Part shown: positions 1-5,128 of the stretch, one piece after another
Numbering within the stretch: position 1 is the stretch's first letter
Layout: the number at the start of each line of letters is the position of its first letter
Assembly (NCBI GenBank): GCA_017395715.1
Contig: JAFQNZ010000197.1
Coordinates: 1 to 5,128, forward strand
Direction of reading: 5' to 3'
DNA: 5,128 nucleotides
From: Clostridia bacterium
Lineage (GTDB): Bacteria > Bacillota > Clostridia > Oscillospirales > CAG-272
The notes under the pieces: generated by a model
Told to the model about the DNA's origin: nothing
What the model saw: only the letters and a program-made list of their open reading frames with translations
The model's database searches: none
Program-made: the position numbers and the translations under genes

Positions 1-2
1 AA

Positions 3-2414
3 CGAAGAACGCCCGCTGCAAGTGCGCTTTTTTTGCTCGGCATCATTGCCGCAAACCGCCTGTTCGGCATGATACGCACGGTTCTTTTAGCGAGTCTTTT
101 CGGTGTGTCGCATGAAGCGGCGGCATTTGAGCTTGCCCAGAACCTCACAGCTACCTTGTATGACTGCACGGCAGGTGCGCTGATTGCCACCATGTTTTTG
201 CCCGCATACCTCACAAGGCGTCAAAGTAACAGTTCAAAAAGCGCCGATCCTTTCGCCGCCACACTGTCTCTCTTTTTGGCGGCAGGTGTCTTTCTTCTGT
301 TTGTTCCGTTCATCTTTTTCCCCTATCAGACGGTTTCGCTTGTGGCAAGCAGTCTCAGCGACGAGGCACTTCACGCGGCGGCGGCTTCTCTTCGCCCGCT
401 TTCGTTTGCAAGAGTTCTTTTAGCGGTTTGCTCGCTTTTCACAGGCATTCTGCAAGCCGACCGAAAACCGCTGATTCCCGCCCTTCTGTATGCGGCATCC
501 TCCTTGGTCAGCCTGCCGCTTGTCTTTCTTTTCCGAAAACACCTTTCCGCCGTAACGCTTTCTTACTTGCTTCTTTTCATTGATCTCGGCATACTTTTAT
601 TTCTGTTTGGGTTTGTTTTCAGAAAACACCGCACCCATTCTTTTGCAAATATCCTTCCCAAAAAACCGTATCAAGCCGCGCGGCGTGCGCTGAATGTTCT
701 TCTTTTTTCAGCCTATCTTCCGCTTGCCGTCTGTCTTTCTTCTCTGTTTCTCGCTTCGATCGGCAAGGATTCTGCCGTTGCCGCGGGCGGGTACGCCCTA
801 AAACCGATTCTGCTTCTTTCGGCACTTCTCTTTTCGGCGTTTCACGGTGTCTATTACCCCCGCCTTGCAGAGAAAAAAGAAAGCGTGACCAAAGCAATAC
901 GAAAACCGCTTGTTATCTTCTTTTGCCTTTCTCTTATGGCATCGGCATTCTTTTTCGTGTTTGCCAAACCGATCCTCTTTCTCTTTTTAAGAAATGCTTC
1001 GGTTTCAAGAGACTTTTGGCTCACAAGCGTTCGTATCATGCGAATCTATGCCCTATCTCTTCCCTGTCTCACGCTGACATCGATCCTCAACGATGCCGCG
1101 TATCTAATCGGCAAAAGCGGCAAAGCCGCCGCCTTGAGCCTTGCTTTGATTCTTGGCAACCTCTTTCTTTTCCGTATATTGAAAAACCCCTTCGGCGTAT
1201 ATGCCGTACCGCTTGCCTTTTTCACAGCTTCTTTTTTGCGCGCGCTTTTCACATGGCGGCTTCTTTTCCGCCATGCTATCCCTAAAAGCGAAACAATCAA
1301 GCTTCTGCTCGTGCTTTCCGACTGTAATATCGGCGGTGCGGGACGGCAGATGCTGAACTACCTCGCCCATTGCAACCAAGAGCGCTTTGATGTTGCGGTT
1401 GCTTTGCCAAAAGATTCACTTCTTGAAGAAAAAGTCAGAGCACTTGGTTTTCCCACACTGTCTTGCGGAACAGAAGCTTCCTTTTCTCTTGCCTCGGTCA
1501 TTTCTTACTACCGCCTGATTCGGAAATACCGTCCGCAGATCCTTCATGCCAACGCCAGCCTGTCCGCACGGATCGCGGCACTTTTGGCCGGTGTACCGAT
1601 CCGCATCTACACTCGCCACTGCGTCTATCCCGTTTCCCCTTTTTTCAAGCGAAAGCTTCCGCGCCTTGCCATGTGTTTTGCCACAAAGCTTTTATCCACC
1701 TCGGTCATTGCCGTAGCGGAAGAAGCGGCAAACAATCTTTACGGCATGGGCATATCCAAAAAGCAAGTCTGTGTGATTCTCAACGGTGTTGATCCCATAA
1801 AGCAAGATGACAGCCGTCGCCTCTCACTCCGAAACGAATACGGCATTGCTCCACAGGAAACACTCGCCGTCATCTGCGGCAGAATCGAGCCGGATAAAGG
1901 CATCCGCAATCTGATCGAAGCCGCCGCTCTTCTTGCCAAAGAAGAACAGCCGATCAAAGTCCTCATTGTCGGCAAGGGCAGCGAAGAAGAATCCTTGCAA
2001 AATCTCACAAAATCGCTTGACCTTTCCGAGTGCGTTTACTTTTGCGGCTTTGTCAGCGATGTGTCCCCATACCTCAATGCCGCCGATGTGTATGTCAACT
2101 GCTCGGTGGGCACAGAAGCGACCTCTCTTGCCATTGCCGAAGCCATGAGCCTCTCCTTACCGATCGTTGCCACGAGTTACGGCGGAAACGGCGCTATGGT
2201 CAAAGACGGTCAAAACGGCATTCTTGTACCGCCAAACGATCCCCGCGCGCTTGCCGATGCGCTCTCCATCATGACCGACGAAAAACTCCGCCTGCGTTTT
2301 GGCAAAAACTCTTATGAAATCTACGCCTCATCTTTCAGCGCCGCCGCCATGGCGCAGTCCAATGAGGCTTTATATCAAAACTTATTTACAGAAAAAGGAT
2401 ACCCCCTGCCATGA
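3..2414 (+). CDS. MurJ/MviN-like lipid flippase fused to a GT4 glycosyltransferase (5'-partial)
   Basis: Predicted two-domain membrane protein: a MOP-superfamily flippase of the MurJ/MviN type followed by a cytoplasmic GT4-type glycosyltransferase. The frame is open to the left edge. The first possible start in the window is a TTG at 33, but the codons before it (reading RRTPAASALF) continue the first membrane helix, so the real start lies upstream. Residues below count from that TTG. The MurJ signature is NRLFGMIR (8-15) followed by SLFG; about 12 hydrophobic segments follow up to residue 412. After a linker of about 10 residues comes the transferase: an N-terminal glycine-rich loop (GGAGRQM, 434-440), NGVD (584-587), the phosphate-binding pair R617/K622 in GRIEPDKG, and the GT4 EX7E motif (E695/E703). 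By family knowledge such enzymes move a sugar from a nucleotide donor, and MurJ-like proteins flip polyprenyl-linked glycans. Donor, acceptor and cargo cannot be read from the sequence. Several MurJ cavity residues are not conserved, so lipid II is not a safe substrate assignment. Confidence 0.88.
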   Translation, partial: RRTPAASALFLLGIIAANRLFGMIRTVLLASLFGVSHEAAAFELAQNLTATLYDCTAGALIATMFLPAYLTRRQSNSSKSADPFAATLSLFLAAGVFLLFVPFIFFPYQTVSLVASSLSDEALHAAAASLRPLSFARVLLAVCSLFTGILQADRKPLIPALLYAASSLVSLPLVFLFRKHLSAVTLSYLLLFIDLGILLFLFGFVFRKHRTHSFANILPKKPYQAARRALNVLLFSAYLPLAVCLSSLFLASIGKDSAVAAGGYALKPILLLSALLFSAFHGVYYPRLAEKKESVTKAIRKPLVIFFCLSLMASAFFFVFAKPILFLFLRNASVSRDFWLTSVRIMRIYALSLPCLTLTSILNDAAYLIGKSGKAAALSLALILGNLFLFRILKNPFGVYAVPLAFFTASFLRALFTWRLLFRHAIPKSETIKLLLVLSDCNIGGAGRQMLNYLAHCNQERFDVAVALPKDSLLEEKVRALGFPTLSCGTEASFSLASVISYYRLIRKYRPQILHANASLSARIAALLAGVPIRIYTRHCVYPVSPFFKRKLPRLAMCFATKLLSTSVIAVAEEAANNLYGMGISKKQVCVILNGVDPIKQDDSRRLSLRNEYGIAPQETLAVICGRIEPDKGIRNLIEAAALLAKEEQPIKVLIVGKGSEEESLQNLTKSLDLSECVYFCGFVSDVSPYLNAADVYVNCSVGTEATSLAIAEAMSLSLPIVATSYGGNGAMVKDGQNGILVPPNDPRALADALSIMTDEKLRLRFGKNSYEIYASSFSAAAMAQSNEALYQNLFTEKGYPLP
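1293..2390 (+). other. GT4 (GT-B fold) glycosyltransferase domain of the fusion protein
   Basis: This stretch encodes residues of about 421-786 of the fusion and is a full-length GT-B enzyme, not a remnant. The N-terminal Rossmann half starts with a hydrophobic strand (TIKLLLVLSD) and the glycine-rich loop GGAGRQM, and contains an LHANAS segment. The C-terminal donor-binding half has ILNGVD, VICGRIEPDKGI, VLIVGKGSEE, YFCGFVSDVSPYLNAADVYV and the GTEATSLAIAEAM / PIVATSYGG block typical of GT4. With an even number of preceding membrane spans and a cytoplasmic N-terminus it would face the cytoplasm, where nucleotide sugars are available. That topology is inferred. Confidence 0.85.
2393..2399 (+). 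promoter_or_regulatory. Ribosome binding site of the signal peptidase gene
   Basis: AAAAGGA lies 11 bases before the ATG at 2411, inside the 3' end of the preceding gene. The ATG overlaps the upstream TGA stop as ATGA (2411-2414). The overlap together with the upstream Shine-Dalgarno sequence supports this start and suggests translational coupling between the flippase-transferase and the peptidase. Confidence 0.6.
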
Positions 2415-4003
2415 AATACTTTGTATTGATCTCTGACAGTACCATTCTGCCCAAACCTTCGGATGTTGTTGACGAAACGCCTGAAGAAATCCTTCCTGAG
2501 CAAAATGAAATCACAGAAGAAGCTGACGATACCACAGAACCCGAAGAGATTGAAGTGCTGACCGACGAAGACGGCACCTATCCCGATTCTTTCGAAGAAG
2601 AAACCGAAGAACCCACGGAAGAGGAAGCAGAAGCAACGACAGAAAACAGCCTTGATTTTCTCTACACCAACTCCACTTCGGGTAATGTCATTCTGCACGA
2701 AACCGCAGAAACCGACTTTCTTCTGATGGGATATAATCCCGCGGTTCTCGCCATGACCGAGCTTGACAAAACCGAAAGCGATACTACCGCCGAAGAATCG
2801 GCATACGCCGAAGAAAGCGAACTGCAGGCAGAAGACGAAACGACCGAAGAAACGCAAAGCGAAACCGAAGAAGCACCCACCGAAAACACCACGGTAGAAG
2901 CTGAAGTGGATGAAGACCCCTTCCTGTTCAGTGAAAAGTACAATTTGAAGGCGTGCTATCTTTCCGACCTCAAAACCCTTTCGGATAACGCAAGACGCCT
3001 CGGTATTGACGCCGTGGTGCTCGATCAGATCGACGCCAACGACAGCGACCGCAAGAAGAATCTTTCGACCGTGTCGCAGGCTATTTTCGATGCAGGCTAC
3101 GAGCTTGTCTATTTCCACCTGACCAAACCTATCGCTTCAAATGATGAAGAAGCCGCTTATTATCTCAACCGCGAGCTTCTCGCCATCCGCGATTATATCG
3201 CCTCACAGGGCGATACCTGCCGTTTTCTTCTTATCACAGAGTCAGAAGAAGCAAGTGTGCGTCCTTTCCTTTTGACCTATGCTTCGGAGATTGACGGTCG
3301 GTTTGCCGAAACCCTGCAGGATCAGGCGATCCAGAATCCCAACCTTCTTTTGACGGCTCTTTTGGAAACCGAATCCTTTGATGCGCTCGAAGAGCTTGTC
3401 AGCGAAGAAGAAACACCGGTAAACGAAGACACCGAAACCAAAAAGCCGCTCTCTCACGCCTTTTTTGAATGGATCGAGCTGTTTGCCCTCTCGCTTGCCG
3501 CGGTACTTATCATCATGACCTTCTTTATCAGGCATTCTCCCGTCAGCGGAGAATCCATGATGCCTACCCTGCACGAAAACGATGTTCTCATCATCACCCG
3601 TGTGGGATTCACACCCGAAAACGGCGATATCGTCATCATCCAAACCCCTGACGATATGAGACATCCGCTTGTCAAGCGCGTCATCGCCGTCGGCGGTCAG
3701 ACCGTACGCATTGATTTCGATGCATGGAAGATCTACGTGGACGAAAAACTCATCAAGGAAGACTATATCCGCAAGACTAACGAGGCCATGAAACGCTATG
3801 ATATCGGCAATTACTTCGACAAAATCGATGCCGAGCTTAAAATCTATGAGGGAGGCGTTCCCGAAGGCTACGTATTTGTACTCGGTGATAACCGCAACAA
3901 TTCCAAAGACAGCCGCGCACTCGGCTTCATTGACGAGCGCTATATCGTCGGCGAAGTCAACTTCCGCCTGCTTCCCCTCTCCGCTATCGGAGACGTGGAA
4001 TAA
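2411..4003 (+). CDS. lepB: Signal peptidase I with a large acidic N-terminal extension
   Basis: Type I signal peptidase (family S26), which removes signal peptides from exported proteins on the outer face of the membrane. The catalytic part is residues of about 345-530, about 185 residues, the usual Gram-positive length. It has one membrane span (about 355-373), the nucleophile motif SGESMMPTL with Ser382, the general base Lys422 in VKRVIAVGG, and the GDNRNNSKDSRALGFI box at 492-507. All catalytic elements are present, so it should be active. The odd part is residues 1-344. Residues 21-170 hold 55 Asp/Glu and one Lys/Arg, and residues of about 172-330 look like a folded alpha/beta domain. In the normal topology this extension is cytoplasmic. 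The start at 2411 is supported by the ATGA overlap and a Shine-Dalgarno sequence; the extension is in frame without a break. Co-location with rbgA is familiar from Clostridia. The gene symbol rests on the catalytic domain only. Confidence 0.93.
   Translation: MKYFVLISDSTILPKPSDVVDETPEEILPEQNEITEEADDTTEPEEIEVLTDEDGTYPDSFEEETEEPTEEEAEATTENSLDFLYTNSTSGNVILHETAETDFLLMGYNPAVLAMTELDKTESDTTAEESAYAEESELQAEDETTEETQSETEEAPTENTTVEAEVDEDPFLFSEKYNLKACYLSDLKTLSDNARRLGIDAVVLDQIDANDSDRKKNLSTVSQAIFDAGYELVYFHLTKPIASNDEEAAYYLNRELLAIRDYIASQGDTCRFLLITESEEASVRPFLLTYASEIDGRFAETLQDQAIQNPNLLLTALLETESFDALEELVSEEETPVNEDTETKKPLSHAFFEWIELFALSLAAVLIIMTFFIRHSPVSGESMMPTLHENDVLIITRVGFTPENGDIVIIQTPDDMRHPLVKRVIAVGGQTVRIDFDAWKIYVDEKLIKEDYIRKTNEAMKRYDIGNYFDKIDAELKIYEGGVPEGYVFVLGDNRNNSKDSRALGFIDERYIVGEVNFRLLPLSAIGDVE
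2471..2920 (+). other. Low-complexity acidic coding tract (Glu/Asp/Thr-rich)
   Basis: Residues 21-170 of the signal peptidase contain 55 acidic residues and a single basic one (Lys120). The DNA is purine-rich with many imperfect GAA/ACC/GAC repeats and recurring TEE and EET peptide units. A less acidic island with hydrophobic patches (about residues 81-120, including NVILHE and DFLLMGYNPAVLAM) interrupts it. The composition predicts an intrinsically disordered polyanionic segment. Such repeats can change length by slippage, so related strains may differ here. Confidence 0.75.
2921..3400 (+). other. Unidentified alpha/beta domain before the signal peptidase core
   Basis: Residues of about 171-330 alternate predicted strands and helices: LKACYLS, then a helix ending ARRLG, IDAVVLDQI, a helix ending FDAG, YELVYFHLT, a long helix (EEAAYYLNRELLAIRDYIA), and RFLLITES followed by another helix. 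This is a repeated beta-alpha pattern. The LSDLKTLSDNARRLGIDAVVLDQ stretch resembles the first units of TIM-barrel domains of putative glycosyl hydrolases (the DUF4015 type). The resemblance is by eye, the domain would be only about half a barrel, and I see no catalytic signature. Function unknown. Confidence 0.4.
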
Positions 4004-4018
4004 CGACAATACCGTTGT

Positions 4019-4025
4019 AAAGGAA
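4019..4025 (+). promoter_or_regulatory. Ribosome binding site of rbgA
   Basis: AAAGGAA ends 8 bases before the ATG at 4034, within the 30-base gap after the signal peptidase stop. The spacing is standard and fixes the start, which also matches the expected N-terminus of the family (IQWFPGHMAK near residue 6). Confidence 0.65.
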
Positions 4026-4033
4026 ATTCAGAT

Positions 4034-4924
4034 ATGCCATCCAAAGTGATTCAATGGTTCCCGGGACACATGGCAAAAACAAGACGCATGATGGCTGAAT
4101 GCCTGCCGCTTGTCGATGCCGTCATCGAAATTCTCGATGCCAGAATCCCGCGTTCCTCTCAAAATCCCGAAATCGATAAGATCTGCGCCGATAAGCCCCG
4201 TCTTGTCATTCTTTCTAAATCCACCCTCGCCAACCCCGATATCACAGCCGAATGGAAACGCTACTTCCGCGAGCATGAAAAAGGCTGTATCGTTTGTGAC
4301 TTTGTCACAGGTCAGGGTATGAATGAGATCATCCCCGAACTGCAACGCATCTGCGCCGCCACCCTTGAAAAATACGATGCCAAGGGTATGCACGGCAAAG
4401 CCTTGCGCGCCATGGTGGTCGGCATCCCCAACGTCGGCAAATCCTCTTTTATCAATAAGATCACCGGTGCCAAAAAAGCCAAGGTTGAGGATCGCCCCGG
4501 TGTCACGGTAGACAAGCAGTGGGTCAAGACCCCCTACCGTCTTGAACTACTCGATATGCCCGGTGTGCTTTGGCCAAAATTCGAAGACCATGTGGTTGCC
4601 GAAAATCTCGCCCTCACAGGTGCGATCAAAGATAATATTCTTGACGTGGAAGAGCTCGCTTGCGTGCTCTGCTCCCGCCTTTCCTCGATCGACCCCGACT
4701 CCTTCTTCGCACGCTATTCTCTTTCCGAAGACCTGCGCGAGGGCGCAACCGGATACGAGCTTTTGGAAGCTGTCGGCAGAAAGCGCGGTTTTCTCGTCAG
4801 GGGCGGTGAGGTCAACACCGAAAGAACCGCTCTCATGCTTCTCGATGAACTCAGGGGCTGTAAGATCGGCAGAATCTCGCTTGAACGTCCGAGAAAGCAT
4901 TCTCTAAAAACAACCGAATCCTAA
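4034..4924 (+). CDS. rbgA: Ribosome biogenesis GTPase RbgA (YlqF) with a degenerate G4 motif
   Basis: Circularly permuted GTPase that, in Bacillus subtilis, acts late in 50S subunit assembly. The 296 residues are close to the usual length. The family N-terminus IQWFPGHMAK is present with the catalytic His (His12, equivalent to His9 of B. subtilis). The permuted motif order is visible: G4 position at 61-64, G5-like VTGQG at 91-95, G1 P-loop GIPNVGKS at 130-137, G2 Thr158 in RPGVT, and G3 DMPG at 174-177, followed by WPKFED and LALTGAIKD, then the C-terminal helical RNA-binding region ending in GRISLERP. The oddity is G4: the expected NKxD reads SKST, losing both the Asn and the Asp that recognise guanine. 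Two CxxC pairs (85/88 and 210/213) are also present, of unknown meaning. The gene lies 30 bases after the signal peptidase and 28 bases before the SDR, so it is probably co-transcribed with both. Confidence 0.95.
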   Translation: MPSKVIQWFPGHMAKTRRMMAECLPLVDAVIEILDARIPRSSQNPEIDKICADKPRLVILSKSTLANPDITAEWKRYFREHEKGCIVCDFVTGQGMNEIIPELQRICAATLEKYDAKGMHGKALRAMVVGIPNVGKSSFINKITGAKKAKVEDRPGVTVDKQWVKTPYRLELLDMPGVLWPKFEDHVVAENLALTGAIKDNILDVEELACVLCSRLSSIDPDSFFARYSLSEDLREGATGYELLEAVGRKRGFLVRGGEVNTERTALMLLDELRGCKIGRISLERPRKHSLKTTES

Positions 4925-4937
4925 CATTTCCGCTTTC

Positions 4938-4943
4938 AAGGAG
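4938..4943 (+). promoter_or_regulatory. Ribosome binding site of the SDR gene
   Basis: AAGGAG sits 9 bases before the ATG at 4953. It is the strongest Shine-Dalgarno sequence in the window and settles the start. The 28-base gap from rbgA contains no terminator hairpin. Confidence 0.75.
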
Positions 4944-4952
4944 AACCCCACT

Positions 4953-5128
4953 ATGAAACGCGTACTCATCACAGGCGGCTCGGGCGGCATCGGTGCCGCC
5001 ATCGTCAGAGCTTTTGCAAGTGAAGGCTGTCAGGTGGTTTTCACATACAACAAAAACCTCTCTTCGGCAGAAGCCCTCTCAAACGAAACAGGCGCCACAG
5101 CGCTTGCCGTGGATATGGAAAATACCGA
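4953..5128 (+). CDS. Short-chain dehydrogenase/reductase, FabG or YmfI-like (3'-partial)
   Basis: The first 58 residues of an SDR-family NAD(P)-dependent oxidoreductase; the gene runs off the right edge. The cofactor-binding motif TGGSGGIG (residues 7-14, pattern TGxxxGIG) follows the first strand KRVLI. The second strand VVFTYNKN has no acidic residue at its end, which in this family favours NADPH over NADH. Asp54 (LAVDME) is the usual adenine-contact Asp after the third strand. The catalytic Ser, Tyr and Lys are outside the window. Candidates are 3-oxoacyl-ACP reductase (FabG) or the EF-P 5-aminopentanone reductase (YmfI) of Bacillota. The N-terminus and its place beside a ribosome-assembly gene fit the latter, but this fragment cannot decide. 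It probably belongs to the same transcript as rbgA. Confidence 0.85.
   Translation, partial: MKRVLITGGSGGIGAAIVRAFASEGCQVVFTYNKNLSSAEALSNETGATALAVDMENT

Noticed and set aside
33..35. TTG at 33 as the true start of the first gene
   Set aside because: The frame stays open to the window edge and the upstream codons continue the first membrane helix expected for MurJ-like proteins; no Shine-Dalgarno sequence precedes the TTG.
923..1285. + strand open frame in another register within the flippase region
   Set aside because: It is an out-of-frame translation of the membrane-protein gene, rich in Ser, Pro, His and Arg, with no coherent domain.
2375..3118. Long open frame on the minus strand opposite the signal peptidase N-terminus
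   Set aside because: It is the antisense of the GAA/GAC-rich tract, giving Phe/Gly-rich low-complexity protein with no recognisable domain; the + strand frame ends in a clear signal peptidase.
3242..4009. Long open frame on the minus strand opposite the signal peptidase catalytic domain
   Set aside because: It overlaps the conserved S26 motifs completely and its translation shows no family features.
4006..4018. Short inverted repeat ACAA-TACCG-TTGT between the signal peptidase and rbgA
   Set aside because: The stem is only 4 A/T-rich base pairs with no U-tract, too weak for a terminator; likely chance.
4547..4900. Minus-strand open frame opposite the end of rbgA
   Set aside because: It is fully contained in the conserved rbgA coding sequence; no start signal or family resemblance.

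Overview
The window looks like part of a chromosomal housekeeping operon of a Bacillota bacterium, most likely a mid-GC member of the Clostridia. That placement is inferred from the gene families (a Gram-positive-style single-span signal peptidase I next to an RbgA/YlqF GTPase), the purine-rich ribosome binding sites and the tight gene packing. No marker such as rRNA is present, so the taxonomy is a guess.

All four genes lie on the + strand and almost all sequence is coding. (1) At 3-2414 is a gene cut by the left edge. It encodes a MurJ/MviN-like lipid flippase core of about 12 membrane spans, fused in one continuous frame to a complete GT4-family glycosyltransferase. (2) At 2411-4003, overlapping gene 1 by the 4 bases ATGA, is a signal peptidase I with a normal catalytic domain at its C-terminus. 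It is preceded by about 345 extra residues: an extremely acidic low-complexity tract and then an alpha/beta domain I cannot name with certainty. (3) At 4034-4924, after a 30-base gap, is the ribosome assembly GTPase RbgA, whose guanine-specificity motif (normally NKxD) reads SKST. (4) At 4953-5128, after a 28-base gap, is the start of a short-chain dehydrogenase/reductase cut by the right edge.

Each of the three downstream genes has a recognisable Shine-Dalgarno sequence. I see no terminator or convincing promoter between genes, so co-transcription from a promoter left of the window is likely. The first two products act at the cytoplasmic membrane: lipid-linked glycan assembly and flipping, and protein export. 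RbgA acts on the large ribosomal subunit. The SDR could be a FabG-type reductase or the translation-related EF-P 5-aminopentanone reductase.

There are no RNA genes, mobile elements, CRISPR arrays or long repeats. The points of real interest are the flippase-glycosyltransferase fusion with an altered flippase cavity, the large N-terminal extension on the signal peptidase, and the degenerate G4 motif of RbgA. I did not find evidence for a wholly new multi-gene system.
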